A stretch of 64,000 bases of DNA from contig NZ_CH902583.1 in the NCBI RefSeq assembly GCF_000152965.1, positions 2,066,754 through 2,130,753 of the forward strand, read 5' to 3'. Shown here in pieces: positions 51,132 through 61,158 of this stretch (its first letter is position 1; each line of letters opens with the position of its first letter). The DNA is from Roseobacter sp. MED193. GTDB taxonomy: Bacteria; Pseudomonadota; Alphaproteobacteria; Rhodobacterales; Rhodobacteraceae. Under the pieces are notes generated by a model that did not search any database, was not told the origin of the DNA, and saw nothing but the letters and a program-made list of their open reading frames with translations. Made by a program: the position numbers and the translations under genes.

Positions 51132-53474
51132 ATGACCATCAAAGAGAAGTTCGACTCCATGGACTATGGCCCTGCCCCCGAAAATGCCGCCGAAGCACTG
51201 GCCTGGTTGATCGACCAAGGCGACCGCTTTGGTCACTTCATCAATGGCGCCTTCACCGCGCCGCAGGATGGCTTTGACAGCCGCAACCCCGCCACCGGCG
51301 AAGTGCTGGCAACCCTAAGCCAGGCCAGTCAGGATGACGTTGATGCAGCGGTGAGATCCGCTCGCACCGCCCAGCCAAAATGGGAAAAGCTCGGCGGGCC
51401 GGGACGCGCGCGCTTCCTCTATGCCATTGCCCGGCTATTGCAGAAACACTCCCGCCTTTTTGCGGTGCTGGAAACGCTGGATAACGGCAAGCCGATCCGG
51501 GAAAGCCGCGATATCGACATTCCTCTGGCACAGCGGCATTTCTACTATCACGCGGGCATGGCCCAACTGATGGAAAGCGAATTACCCGACGCGCAGGCGC
51601 TCGGCGTTTGTGGCCAGATCATCCCCTGGAACTTTCCGCTCTTGATGCTGGCCTGGAAGGTCGCCCCTGCCATTGCCATGGGCAATACCGTGGTGCTGAA
51701 ACCGGCGGAATACACCTCGCTCACCGCGCTGCTTTTTGCCGATATCTGCCAACAGGCGGGCCTGCCCAAGGGGGTGGTGAATATCGTCACTGGTGATGGG
51801 GCCGTGGGTGAAATGATCGTCGCCGCCGACGTCGACAAGATCGCCTTTACCGGCTCCACCTCTGTCGGGCGGCGCATTCGCGAAGCCACTGCCGGATCTG
51901 GCAAGGCGCTAACGCTCGAGCTGGGCGGCAAGTCGCCCTATATCGTCTTTGACGATGCCGATCTAGATTCTGCGGTTGAAGGCCTGGTGGATGCGATCTG
52001 GTTCAATCAGGGGCAGGTCTGCTGTGCCGGCTCGCGCCTTTTGGTGCAGGAGAGCATTGCCGAGCGGTTCTATACCAAGCTCAAAGCCCGTATGGACAAG
52101 CTGCGGATTGGTAGCCCGTTGGATAAATCAATCGACATTGGCGCCGTGGTTGATCCGGTTCAGCTGGAAACTATCACCGCGCTGGTCGCGAGCAACCAGG
52201 CGGGCGAGACCTATCAGCCTAGCCTACCGCTGCCCTCTGACGGTTGTTTTTTCCTGCCGACATTGATCCAGGGCCTGTCGCCTGCCGATCCCCTCATGCA
52301 AGAAGAAATCTTTGGCCCGGTTCTAGCCTCCTGCACCTTCCGCACCCCGGCCGAAGCCGTGGAGCTGGCCAATAACAGTCGCTATGGGCTGGCCGCCACG
52401 GTCTGGAGCGAAAATATCAATCTGGCGCTGGATCTGGCGCCAAAATTGGTGGCTGGCGTTGTCTGGATCAACAGCACCAATATGTTTGACGCGGCCGCCG
52501 GGTTTGGCGGTGTCCGTGAAAGCGGCTTTGGCCGTGAAGGCGGCTGGGAAGGCCTCAGCGCCTATACCCGCCCCAAGGGCAAGGCCAAGCCGCTAGCCCC
52601 GATCAAAGCCTTTGCCGGCAAACAGGACAGCCATGCGGCCGACCCTGTAGATCGGACCGCCAAAATGTATATCGGCGGCAAGCAGACACGGCCGGACAGC
52701 GGTTATTCCAAAGCCGTCTACAATGCCCACGGTGCGCTTTTGGGCCATGTCGGCATGGGCAGTCGCAAAGACGTGCGCAACGCGGTTGAGGCCGCGGCTG
52801 GGGCCAAGGCCTGGTCCAAGACCACCGGCCATCTGCGGGCGCAGATTCTGTATTACATTGGCGAAAACCTGTCGGCGCGTGCGGATGAATTTGCCCATCG
52901 CATCGACACGATGACCGGCAAAAAGGGCGGTGCAAAAGAGGTCGAGGCCTCTATTCAGCGCCTGTTCACGGCCGCGGCCTGGGCCGATAAATACGACGGT
53001 CAGGCCCATGGCGTACCGGTGCGTGCTGTCGCACTGGCGATGAAGGAACCCATCGGGGTGATTGGCGCGATTTGCGCAGATGAAGCACCCCTGTTGGGGC
53101 TGGTCTCGGTCATGGCCCCGGCGCTGGCCATGGGCAACCGGGTGGTACTGGCTGCCTCAGCACCCTTCCCGCTGGCCGCCACCGATTTCTATCAGGTGAT
53201 CGAAACTTCTGATGTACCCGCAGGCGTGGTCAATATCCTGACCGGCGAGGCCACTGAGTTGGCGCAGCCCCTGGCCGCCCACATGAATGTGGATGCGGTC
53301 TGGAGCTTTGCGTCGACAGACCTGTCGGAAACCATTGAAAAGGCCTCAGCGCTCAACCTCAAACGGACCTGGGTGAACAATGGCACCGCGCTGGACTGGG
53401 GCCTTGATCACAGCCGCAAGTTTCTGATGGAATCCACCGAAGTGAAAAACATCTGGGTGCCCTACGGCGAATAG
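51132..53474 (+). CDS. tandem-domain aldehyde dehydrogenase (second domain degenerate)
   Basis: This 780-residue protein carries two aldehyde dehydrogenase units. The first (about 40-480) is complete. IIPWNFPLLMLAWKVAPAIA and KPAEYTSLTAL bind NAD, FTGSTSVGRRI follows, the general base is in LELGGKSPY, and the catalytic cysteine is Cys297 in FNQGQVCCAGSR. The second (about 490-780) keeps the fold pattern (KEPIGVIGAICADEAPLLGL) but has no GQxC cysteine. The pair is a known layout next to deoC. AAGGAG is eight bases before the ATG. It probably oxidises acetaldehyde from DeoC; the second part may only hold the dimer together. Confidence 0.92.
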   Translation: MTIKEKFDSMDYGPAPENAAEALAWLIDQGDRFGHFINGAFTAPQDGFDSRNPATGEVLATLSQASQDDVDAAVRSARTAQPKWEKLGGPGRARFLYAIARLLQKHSRLFAVLETLDNGKPIRESRDIDIPLAQRHFYYHAGMAQLMESELPDAQALGVCGQIIPWNFPLLMLAWKVAPAIAMGNTVVLKPAEYTSLTALLFADICQQAGLPKGVVNIVTGDGAVGEMIVAADVDKIAFTGSTSVGRRIREATAGSGKALTLELGGKSPYIVFDDADLDSAVEGLVDAIWFNQGQVCCAGSRLLVQESIAERFYTKLKARMDKLRIGSPLDKSIDIGAVVDPVQLETITALVASNQAGETYQPSLPLPSDGCFFLPTLIQGLSPADPLMQEEIFGPVLASCTFRTPAEAVELANNSRYGLAATVWSENINLALDLAPKLVAGVVWINSTNMFDAAAGFGGVRESGFGREGGWEGLSAYTRPKGKAKPLAPIKAFAGKQDSHAADPVDRTAKMYIGGKQTRPDSGYSKAVYNAHGALLGHVGMGSRKDVRNAVEAAAGAKAWSKTTGHLRAQILYYIGENLSARADEFAHRIDTMTGKKGGAKEVEASIQRLFTAAAWADKYDGQAHGVPVRAVALAMKEPIGVIGAICADEAPLLGLVSVMAPALAMGNRVVLAASAPFPLAATDFYQVIETSDVPAGVVNILTGEATELAQPLAAHMNVDAVWSFASTDLSETIEKASALNLKRTWVNNGTALDWGLDHSRKFLMESTEVKNIWVPYGE

Positions 53475-53501
53475 GGAAAGCCCTGCAAGCTAAGCTTCAA
53501 A

Positions 53502-53535
53502 ATCTCAGGGCCGAGGAATTCCCCGGCCCTGAGAT
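53502..53535. terminator. bidirectional terminator between the deoC operon and the M16 genes
   Basis: ATCTCAGGGCCG and CGGCCCTGAGAT form a perfect 12-bp stem enclosing AGGAATTCCC. T-rich sequence follows in the plus direction (CTATTTAACTT). It sits 28 bases after one stop codon and 60 before the other. Confidence 0.85.
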
Positions 53536-53595
53536 CTATTTAACTTCGCCTCCTGTTGCCGCTGCGCCTGGGCGCTTGGCCCGTCGCTTGGCCCG

Positions 53596-54921
53596 TCAAG
53601 GGCTGGCGATCAGACCCTCGGGGCGTCCAACCACAACAAAATGCAGAGCCTCAGGCATCAAGATTTCACCCGCCACCCGATTGATCTCCTCCAGAGTGAC
53701 CGCGTTGACCTTGTCATTGCGGGTCTGGACATAATCTATGGGCAGGTCATCCATCTGCATCCCCACCAAAATAGAGGCAATCCGCCCGTTGCCATCAAAG
53801 CGCAGCGGATAGGCACCTGTCAGATAGGTCTTGGCATCTGTCAGCTCTTTCTCGGTGACGCCTTCGCTGGCCAGACGCTGCCATTCGCCCTGAATCACGG
53901 CAACCGCCTCTGCCATCTTGGTATTCGCCGATCCCAACTGCCCCATATAAACCGTGGCGAGATCCTGCGGCAGCAAATAGGAATACACCCCATAGGTGAG
54001 GCCCCGCTTTTCGCGGACTTCCTTCATCAGGCGGCTGTCAAAAGAGCCACCCCCCAGAATTTGGTTCATGATATAGGCCGCAAAGAACCTCGGATCATCG
54101 CGCGTGATCCCGCTGTGGCCAAACAATGCGACCGATTGTGGTGTGTCGTAGTCAACGATGCTAACGCCACCGGAGATCGTGACCTCCGCCGGTCCGGGCA
54201 ATGGCGCCCCTTTGGCAGCCAGATCCCCCAGCAGGTCATCCAACAGGGTCCCCAGTTCAGCCGGGGTAATGTCTCCAACAGCGCTCACAAACAGTCTGTC
54301 ACGGGCAAAAACTGCCTCATGGGCCGCAAAGATGTCCTGTCGCGTTAGCCCAGAAACACTCTCAATCGTCCCCTTACCAGAGCTCCCGTAGGGGTGATCG
54401 CCATAGGCCATAGCAGCAAAGGCCTGACCCGCGATTTTGTTGGGGTCTTTCAGATCAGAACGCAGCCCGGCAAGGACCTGCGCCCGCACCCGGTCCAGTG
54501 CATCCTGGTCGAAACGCGGCTCATGCAGCGTCTGGTGCAACAGCGCCATGGCTTCCCTGCGGTTTTCGCTGAGGAAACGCGCTGAGATCGACAGGCTGTC
54601 ACGGTCAGCATCGTAACCAAAGCTGGCTGCCAGATTTTCCACGGCGCGGGCATAGTCCTGCGCGCCCATTTCACCTGACCCTTCCTCAAGCAACCCAGCC
54701 ATCAGATAGGTAGCACCACGTTTGCCCGGTGCATCCAGCGAGGTGCCGCCGCGAAAGCGCAGTTCAAGCGCGGTAAAGGGGATCGAGTGATCCTCAACCA
54801 GCCAAGCGGTGATACCACCCGGAGAAGTCACTTCATTGATCTGAATCTCCGCCTGCGCAGGCACGACCAAAACGGACACCCATGCACAGACTGCCACTGT
54901 CAAAGCTGTGAGACGCATCAT
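53596..54921 (-). CDS. M16 peptidase-family protein lacking the zinc motif
   Basis: The 441-residue exported protein (signal peptide about 1-24, ending AQA) has the M16 two-lobe fold. The zinc motif HxxEH is missing: the site reads GATYLMAGLLEEG. The arginine/tyrosine pair near the C-terminus that binds substrate in the partner subunit is present around KRGLTYGVYSYL. It is thus the non-catalytic partner of the upstream M16 enzyme, as in PqqF-like or mitochondrial-processing-type pairs. Its ATG overlaps the stop of that gene (ATGA), with GGAGG in front. It ends the minus-strand run before the terminator. Confidence 0.92.
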   Translation of the reverse strand: MMRLTALTVAVCAWVSVLVVPAQAEIQINEVTSPGGITAWLVEDHSIPFTALELRFRGGTSLDAPGKRGATYLMAGLLEEGSGEMGAQDYARAVENLAASFGYDADRDSLSISARFLSENRREAMALLHQTLHEPRFDQDALDRVRAQVLAGLRSDLKDPNKIAGQAFAAMAYGDHPYGSSGKGTIESVSGLTRQDIFAAHEAVFARDRLFVSAVGDITPAELGTLLDDLLGDLAAKGAPLPGPAEVTISGGVSIVDYDTPQSVALFGHSGITRDDPRFFAAYIMNQILGGGSFDSRLMKEVREKRGLTYGVYSYLLPQDLATVYMGQLGSANTKMAEAVAVIQGEWQRLASEGVTEKELTDAKTYLTGAYPLRFDGNGRIASILVGMQMDDLPIDYVQTRNDKVNAVTLEEINRVAGEILMPEALHFVVVGRPEGLIASP

Positions 54922-56282
54922 TCGCCCTCCTCCTGTCGCATCATCCATCCCGTTACCGAAGCCTCGGGACGCAGCAGGTTTTGCGCTGCAGCAATGATTT
55001 CATCCGAGGTGACAGACTGTAAAATCTGCGGCCAGTCCTGTACATCCTGCACCGTCAGGCCCGAGGTCAGCGCCCGCCCGTAACGATTGGCGATCCCGTC
55101 CACATTGTCACGCGCATAGATTTCCGAAGACCGCAGCTGCAGTTTGATCCGCTCCAGCTGTTCCGCGTCAACGCCCTCTTCCAGGAAAGCGACCAGGGTT
55201 GCGTCCAGCGCCGCTTCGGCCTCTTCCAGGCTCACGCCTTGCGCTGGGACAATCAGAAAATCAAAGCTGGTTTTGTCCAGAGAAACCCCGGAATAGAACG
55301 CCCCGGTGTAAACCGCGATCTGTTGGTCAAATTGCAGCGCATTGGCCAGATAAGAGGTGTTCCCCCCGCCCAGAAGCTCCGACAGAAGGTAAAGCGCGGC
55401 TGCCTCTTCCTGGGCACCAGCATTGCGTTCCGTCGCCAGATAGGCGCGTTGGACATAGGGCTGAGCCACACGGGGATCGCGAAAGATCAGACGCCGCTCG
55501 GCATTTTGCGGCGGCTCTTTGCTACGTGCCCGCACTATGGGCAGATCAGGATTGGCGGGAATGACACCATAGTACGTCTCTGCAAGGGATTTGACAGCAT
55601 CAGGCTCCACATCGCCAGAGACCACCAAAATGGCATTATTGGGCGCATAGTATGTGCCGTAAAATGACAGGGCGTCTTCCCTATCCAGCTCTTCCATTTC
55701 GTGGCGCCAACCAATTATAGGCTGACCATAGCGATGGTTGAGATACTGGGCTGCGTTCAATTGTTCACCAAACAACGCGCGTGGATTGTTGTCCGTCCGC
55801 TGGTTGCGTTCTTCCAGAATGACCTCACGCTCTGTGATAATCTCGTCTTCGGACAGGCGCAGATTGACCATGCGGTCGCTCTCCATCCGCATCATCAGTT
55901 CTAGCCGGTCCGAGGCAACACGCTGGTAATATGCGGTATAATCATAGCTGGTAAAGGCGTTGTCGCGCCCGCCATTGGCCGCCACAGTCGCGGAGAGTTC
56001 TCCCGGGGCGAGGGTATCAGTGCCCTTGAACAAGAGGTGTTCCAGGAAATGCGCAACCCCGGATTGGCCAATTGGCTCATCAGCTGATCCCGCGCGATAC
56101 CAGACCATATGCTGCACCACCGGCACCCGGTGGTCCTCAACGACAACGACTTGCATACCATTGTCCAAGGCAAAACTGGTCACCAGGTCATCCGGGCTAG
56201 ACGTGCCATCCCCTGTTTTGGCCAGAGCGCCGGTCAGGCTGATGCCCAACATGGTGGCGACCAAAGCAATCCTTGGAAACAT
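54918..56282 (-). CDS. M16 family zinc metallopeptidase
   Basis: The 454-residue protein has a signal peptide (about 1-21). The inverted zinc motif HFLEH is at 78-82, with the remote Glu in REVILEERNQR (about 158). The C-terminal half keeps the M16 substrate-binding lobe. It should degrade short or unfolded peptides in the periplasm. With its inactive partner it forms a likely heterodimer, coupled by a four-base overlap. AGGAGAATGCC lies just upstream of the ATG. It starts 313 bases after the DUF3035 gene, where a hairpin may end that transcript, so the M16 pair probably has its own promoter. Confidence 0.94.
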   Translation of the reverse strand: MFPRIALVATMLGISLTGALAKTGDGTSSPDDLVTSFALDNGMQVVVVEDHRVPVVQHMVWYRAGSADEPIGQSGVAHFLEHLLFKGTDTLAPGELSATVAANGGRDNAFTSYDYTAYYQRVASDRLELMMRMESDRMVNLRLSEDEIITEREVILEERNQRTDNNPRALFGEQLNAAQYLNHRYGQPIIGWRHEMEELDREDALSFYGTYYAPNNAILVVSGDVEPDAVKSLAETYYGVIPANPDLPIVRARSKEPPQNAERRLIFRDPRVAQPYVQRAYLATERNAGAQEEAAALYLLSELLGGGNTSYLANALQFDQQIAVYTGAFYSGVSLDKTSFDFLIVPAQGVSLEEAEAALDATLVAFLEEGVDAEQLERIKLQLRSSEIYARDNVDGIANRYGRALTSGLTVQDVQDWPQILQSVTSDEIIAAAQNLLRPEASVTGWMMRQEEGE

Positions 56283-56595
56283 TTGGCATTCTCCTCATTC
56301 TTGAAGTCGCTGCCCTATGGGCTAGCCATATATCTGGTGCAGTCCTGCCCAGTCTTCAACCTACGCCCCTGACGCTTGGGCGCAAGCAACACTATCGCAA
56401 ACGTGAATAGGGCCACGGTCTGACTTTCCTTGCGGCATAACAGTAGCAAGACCAGGTTAAACAATAGATGAAGCAAAACTCTTCAACATGCGTAGTGGCA
56501 TCCAACACAAACCGAGAGGTCAAAATCAAACAGGGCCGCCAAAGCAGCCCCATTCGGTTCAAACTGTAACACCCGATGCAACAGGTAAAACGCTG
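56283..56595. other. 313-base region between DUF3035 and the M16 pair
   Basis: I see no gene. A minus-strand terminator-like hairpin lies at 56521-56550, listed separately. The rest is ordinary intergenic DNA that should hold the M16 promoter. Short frames on the plus strand lack ribosome sites and codon structure. Confidence 0.6.
56521..56550 (-). terminator. terminator-like hairpin after DUF3035
   Basis: On the minus strand GGGCTGC-TTTG-GCGGCCC (one T-G pair) forms a 7-bp stem followed by TGTTTGATTTTG. It is 46 bases after the DUF3035 stop. The T-run is interrupted, so efficiency may be partial. Confidence 0.6.
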
Positions 56596-57117
56596 TTACT
56601 CTTCGTTGCGAGGCGGCGCCGATGGTGTTGCCACGCCAGCGCGGCGGAAGGCTTCATTGACCGCAAAAGGATCAAGCGTTTGTTTCGAGTAAATTTGTTC
56701 GTAGCGATCAACCGGAGCAATCTTGATCCGCCCGCCGCGGCGTCTGCGCTTGAGAAAGGCCGCGTCTTCGCTGGCCAGGACCTGACGCACATCCGGCGAC
56801 ACGCCATAGCGGCTGGAGGCGGTAACCAAGCCAGAGTCCGTGGCTGGGATCGAATTGCCCGGCAGCAGGGCATCCGGTTTGCCCCCCAGTGCCGCAACGG
56901 CCTCGGCCTGCGGGTTAGCGTCTGTACGGTTTTGCCCGCCTGGGGTGGGGGTTGGCAGGGCGGCATAGTCGTCAGGAGCGCTCAAAGGTTTGGGCGGCAA
57001 CACCAGGAATTCATCCGGTCCGGTGCCGGTGCTACGGATATCACGCAGCTCTTTTGACCCACAGCCAGATACAGCTACAGCACAGATCAGCCCGATAATC
57101 GCCAGAGGAATTCGCAT
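56596..57117 (-). CDS. DUF3035 lipoprotein
   Basis: The 173-residue product has a lipoprotein signal (MRIPLAIIGLICAVAVSGCG, lipobox VSGC with Cys19). A DUF3035 domain follows with a Pro-rich middle (LPPKPLSAPDDYAALPTPTP) and a basic stretch RRRRGGRIKIAP near residue 130. The function is unknown; being lipidated, it would face the periplasm from the inner or outer membrane. It lies 55 bases after lspA, the gene for the peptidase that would process it, and appears after it in many alphaproteobacteria. Confidence 0.88.
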   Translation of the reverse strand: MRIPLAIIGLICAVAVSGCGSKELRDIRSTGTGPDEFLVLPPKPLSAPDDYAALPTPTPGGQNRTDANPQAEAVAALGGKPDALLPGNSIPATDSGLVTASSRYGVSPDVRQVLASEDAAFLKRRRRGGRIKIAPVDRYEQIYSKQTLDPFAVNEAFRRAGVATPSAPPRNEE

Positions 57118-57172
57118 TTCCCCAATACTCCCGTCAGTTTCAACGCGGTTTTAGCCTATTTCCCAAAGGAGG

Positions 57173-57658
57173 TCACGCAGGCTTTTTGATGCGCCCCTCG
57201 AACAGGATCAATCCCGCCGCTCCAGCAAAGATGAACACATCCGCCAGATTAAAGACATAAGGATTGTTCAGCCCGCAACAGGACATATTAAGAAAATCGA
57301 GCACATAGCCATAGAGCAGCCGATCCGCCACATTTCCAAGGGCGCCGCCAATGACCAGCCCTGCCGAGACCTGCATCAGCCCGCCCTTGTCGTGCCCACG
57401 GCCAACCCAGAGCACCAGCGCCAAGCAGATCGCCAGAGACAGGCCTATCAAGATCCACCGGGCGCTGTCTGCCCCGTCGCCAAAGAGGCCAAAATTGATG
57501 CCTGTGTTTTCGCCATAGCGAAAATTCAGCAGCGGCGGCAGCACATCAATGCTGAGACGACGCGACAGGCCCATCCAGTGGATGACCAGGTATTTGCTGG
57601 CCTGATCCAGGAGGAAAGCCCAAAAGGCGCCCCAGAATATCATACGTGCTGCAGCCAT
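57173..57658 (-). CDS. lspA: lipoprotein signal peptidase
   Basis: The 161-residue inner-membrane aspartyl peptidase removes signal peptides from lipoproteins. Four membrane helices are visible. The catalytic aspartates are in GNVADRLLYG and FNLADVFI, both conserved; the DQASKYLVIHWM segment after the first helix is typical. It is 17 bases downstream of purH and 55 before the DUF3035 lipoprotein gene. Confidence 0.97.
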   Translation of the reverse strand: MAAARMIFWGAFWAFLLDQASKYLVIHWMGLSRRLSIDVLPPLLNFRYGENTGINFGLFGDGADSARWILIGLSLAICLALVLWVGRGHDKGGLMQVSAGLVIGGALGNVADRLLYGYVLDFLNMSCCGLNNPYVFNLADVFIFAGAAGLILFEGRIKKPA

Positions 57659-57675
57659 TTTCTCGTTTCTTTTGC

Positions 57676-59265
57676 TTAGTGGCGGAAGTGGCGCATGCCG
57701 GTAAAGACCATCGCAATGCCCTGCTCGTTGGCCGCCGCGATCACCTCTTCGTCGCGCATCGAGCCACCGGGTTGGATCACGCAGGTCGCCCCAGCAGCCG
57801 CCGCTTCCAGCAGACCATCGGCAAAGGGGAAAAACGCGTCAGAAGCCACGGCTGAGCCCTTGGCAAGGCTTTCGTCCAGCCCCAGCTCATCCGCCATGCG
57901 CTGCGCTTTTGAGGCCGCCACGTTGGCACTGTCCAAACGGCTCATCTGGCCGGCGCCAACGCCAACGGTCGCATTGCCTTTGACATAGACGATGGCATTG
58001 GATTTGACGTGTTTTGCCACTTTCCAGGCGAAGAGCAGATCCTGCATCTGTTCATCCGTGGGTGCCTTCTCTGTGACAACCTTCAGATCCTCCATCCCAA
58101 CGTAGCCAACGTCTTTGTCCTGTACCAGCACACCGCCGCCCACCTGCTTGTAGGCTGTTTGCGCCGCGCGGGTGTCGGGCAGACCATCAGTCAGCAAAAG
58201 ACGCAGGTTCTTCTTGGCCGCAAAAATCGCCTTGGCCTCATCAGAGGCACCAGGGGCAATCACCACCTCGGTAAAGATCTCTACAATTTTGGTCGCGGTC
58301 GCTGCATCCAGCGGTTGGTTCAGGGCAACAATGCCACCAAAAGCCGAAGTGCGGTCGCAATCAAAGGCCTTCCGATAGGCCTCAGTCAGGCTCGCGCCCT
58401 TGGCCACACCGCAGGGGTTGGCATGTTTGATAATGGCCACAGCGGCTGTTTCCGCCGGGTCGAACTCCGCGACCAGCTCATAGGCGGCATCAGTGTCATT
58501 GATGTTATTGTAGGACAGTTCCTTGCCCTGCAGCTGCACAGCAGTCGCCACACCGGGGCGATTGGATCCATCGGTGTAAAAGGCCGCCTGCTGGTGGCTG
58601 TTCTCGCCATAGCGCAGGGTCTGCTTCAACTCGCCAGCAAAGGCGCGGCGACGTGGGGTCTGCTCATCAATGGCACCAGCCATCCAGGTCGACACGGCCG
58701 CATCATAGGCCGCGGTCCGGGCATAGGCGATCTGCGACAAACGCTGACGGAAGCCATAAGAGGTCTGACCGTCGTTGGCGTCCAGTTCCGCCAGCAGAGC
58801 GTCATAATCCTCGACATCGGTCACCACGTTCACGAACAGGTGGTTCTTGGAGGCCGCACGGATCATCGCCGGGCCGCCAATGTCGATATTCTCGATCATC
58901 TCGTCATATCCGGCCCCACGCGCCAGGGCGGCCTCGAAGGGGTAGAGGTTCACCACCAACAAGTCGATGGCGCCAATGCCGTGTTCAGTCATGGCAGCAA
59001 CATGGGTGTCATTGTCGCGCAGCGCCAGCAGACCACCATGCACCATCGGGTGCAGTGTCTTGACACGGCCATCCATCATTTCTGGAAACCCAGTCACCTC
59101 GGCGACATCCTTCACGGTGAGACCTGCGTCGCGCAGTGTTTTGGCGGACCCACCGGTCGACAGCAATTCAACGCCACGCGCAGCCAGCGCCTTGCCCAGA
59201 TCAATCAGGCCGGTTTTATCGGAAACGGAAAGCAGCGCGCGGCGTACAGGGTGAAGGTCGGTCAT
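57676..59265 (-). CDS. purH: bifunctional AICAR transformylase / IMP cyclohydrolase
   Basis: The 529-residue enzyme carries out the last two steps of IMP synthesis. The N-terminal cyclohydrolase (about 1-195) has [20 protein letters not shown] and [15 protein letters not shown]. The transformylase has [23 protein letters not shown] with the catalytic Lys-His pair, and [14 protein letters not shown]. The C-terminus [13 protein letters not shown] is intact. It belongs to the minus-strand chain with rsmB and the heparinase-like gene upstream and lspA downstream. Confidence 0.98.
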   Translation of the reverse strand: MTDLHPVRRALLSVSDKTGLIDLGKALAARGVELLSTGGSAKTLRDAGLTVKDVAEVTGFPEMMDGRVKTLHPMVHGGLLALRDNDTHVAAMTEHGIGAIDLLVVNLYPFEAALARGAGYDEMIENIDIGGPAMIRAASKNHLFVNVVTDVEDYDALLAELDANDGQTSYGFRQRLSQIAYARTAAYDAAVSTWMAGAIDEQTPRRRAFAGELKQTLRYGENSHQQAAFYTDGSNRPGVATAVQLQGKELSYNNINDTDAAYELVAEFDPAETAAVAIIKHANPCGVAKGASLTEAYRKAFDCDRTSAFGGIVALNQPLDAATATKIVEIFTEVVIAPGASDEAKAIFAAKKNLRLLLTDGLPDTRAAQTAYKQVGGGVLVQDKDVGYVGMEDLKVVTEKAPTDEQMQDLLFAWKVAKHVKSNAIVYVKGNATVGVGAGQMSRLDSANVAASKAQRMADELGLDESLAKGSAVASDAFFPFADGLLEAAAAGATCVIQPGGSMRDEEVIAAANEQGIAMVFTGMRHFRH

Positions 59266-59298
59266 GGCAGGGCGGTCCTTTGTAGGCTCTCAAGAGGC

Positions 59299-61053
59299 TC
59301 ATTCAAAAATTTCGGGCTCATCCCGATTCAGGTCGCGCACGGCAATGGCAGTCTCCTGCGCCTTGCTGAGCGTCCACCGGACGCGTGTCGCATACTCGAT
59401 TGCGCGCCCAGATAAAACGATCTGCTTTGCCGCACGAGGCTTTAATCGCGTTTTTTCCAGATAAACACTGGGTTCCAGCTTCAATTCGCAGCTTCCATCG
59501 TGGCGAAACACCCAAATCTCGCCGCTCTTCAGCGCCATCGACACTGCCGCCCCCCCCAGATCCAACGCAGAATCTACCTCAGGATGGAGATGCAGCCGCA
59601 GTTCAAACTCAACTCCCTTGGTGCCCGAGCGATCCAGGACCTTCGAAAACGCCCTCTTGGCTGGGTCTTCGACGGCTACCAAGAGATCTTCACCTGATAA
59701 CCCACGCCCATCATCGGACAATTCGAGGGTTCGCGCATGGGTGAGACCGAAATCACGCAGATACCCATCATGCCCGCCCTGAAAACGCCGGCCATCGGCC
59801 AAATCATCCAGGGCCACCTGAACCTCCTTGGGACCATCCACCAGCATCTCTTGCCCCGTGGTGCGATCAGGCGTGGCCAGCCGAGCACTGGAATGGCCTG
59901 CGAGACACAGGGTCGAATGGGAGGGCGTTGCCCGCCCCGCACGGCGCCATTCCAGACCAAAAGTCTCACCAGAGCCGCAATTGACAATCAACGGTCGGCG
60001 CCCGGAAGTCAGCTCAAAGGCCAGCGTAGAGGCATGACCATTGCTCGAGGCCGCCCCTTTTGGCGGTACTGCGGCATCAATCACCACCGAAGTGCGGCGC
60101 GCCGCCAGGCGCGCATAGCCCATGGCCAACCCGTCACGGTGATGGCCCGCGACATGACTGGCCGCCAAAGCGTGATCCAGCCAGCCCTCTAGGCCCCGTC
60201 CCCCTCCATGAAACCTTGCTAATCCACCGTCGGCATGGCGCAGCGTACGCAGCGCCGGGGCGATCCGTTCAATCGCCGCCGTCTGTGCCGCAGGCACCGT
60301 GCGGCCCGCCTCATGCAGGGCTGCGGCGGCCCAGGTCAACAGAGTAAAAACTTCCAGCAATTCTTCGGGATTGCGTGTGGGCACGCCGCCCTCAGCATCA
60401 ATCTGGGCTTCGCACTCCAGGGCCAGAGCTCGGATCGCTGGATCCGCCAGCTCCTCGCGCCCCTGCAGAGCCAGACCGGCATAAATCAGCCCAGTGAGGG
60501 CTTCAAACCGGGGCAATCCCGGCGATGCCCCTTGCCAGCGCTGGGATAGGAACCAGGTCTGCTGCGATAAAGACTGATAAAAGGCTTCGGTCTCAGCCCG
60601 GTCTTTGCTGCTCAGCAGAAACAGAGCATGGTTAATCCAGCGGATCACCCGTCGCCCCGTCAGATCTGGCGACCAGGCCAAAGCCGATCCCCGTCCGACC
60701 CCTGATCCATGGGTTTTGATCCAACCCCAAACCCATTTCTGCGCCTTGACCCGTGCCTTGATATCGCCAACTGCGGCCAGATCGTCCAACCAACCAAAGC
60801 CCTGGCGCTCGGCATCGAAGGAGGCATCCGGCGCATTAACATCCCACAGACCAGTGGTTTCCGATTCGACGAGAAAGCCAGCAAACAACAGATTCCCTGC
60901 CACCAGCTGGCGCCCACGGGCAAAACTGCCAATGGTTCGCGGTTCGGGCTGCGACACAAACCCAGTTGCCGCCGGCTGCTTGTGGGCGCGCCAGGCGTAT
61001 AGCCTATTCATCATGCGAGTCCCGCGACTCGCCACTCTGTCGTATCTGGACAT
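59299..61053 (-). CDS. heparinase II/III family protein
   Basis: The 584-residue protein has an alpha/alpha toroid N-terminal part (about 60-320, with RRVIRWINHALFLLSS and HADGGLARFHGGGRGLEGWL). A beta-sandwich C-terminal domain typical of heparinase II/III follows (ASSNGHASTLAFELTSGRRP, then GSGETFGLEWRRAGRATPSH). It has no signal peptide that I can see, so unlike secreted lyases it may act inside the cell. ATG 61053 has AGGCAGAGAG close by; the longer frame lacks this. Its fixed place between rsmB and purH in this family suggests a conserved cell-envelope or polysaccharide role, not heparin use. Confidence 0.88.
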   Translation of the reverse strand: MSRYDRVASRGTRMMNRLYAWRAHKQPAATGFVSQPEPRTIGSFARGRQLVAGNLLFAGFLVESETTGLWDVNAPDASFDAERQGFGWLDDLAAVGDIKARVKAQKWVWGWIKTHGSGVGRGSALAWSPDLTGRRVIRWINHALFLLSSKDRAETEAFYQSLSQQTWFLSQRWQGASPGLPRFEALTGLIYAGLALQGREELADPAIRALALECEAQIDAEGGVPTRNPEELLEVFTLLTWAAAALHEAGRTVPAAQTAAIERIAPALRTLRHADGGLARFHGGGRGLEGWLDHALAASHVAGHHRDGLAMGYARLAARRTSVVIDAAVPPKGAASSNGHASTLAFELTSGRRPLIVNCGSGETFGLEWRRAGRATPSHSTLCLAGHSSARLATPDRTTGQEMLVDGPKEVQVALDDLADGRRFQGGHDGYLRDFGLTHARTLELSDDGRGLSGEDLLVAVEDPAKRAFSKVLDRSGTKGVEFELRLHLHPEVDSALDLGGAAVSMALKSGEIWVFRHDGSCELKLEPSVYLEKTRLKPRAAKQIVLSGRAIEYATRVRWTLSKAQETAIAVRDLNRDEPEIFE

Positions 61054-61158
61054 GCTCTCTGCCTCACGCCTTTGGGCTATGGAGTGCCGGCGTTTTGGCA
61101 AAAGGATAACCGCCTTAAGGCGTCAAGTCACCGATGAATGCGACCTCAGAGCGCAGCG

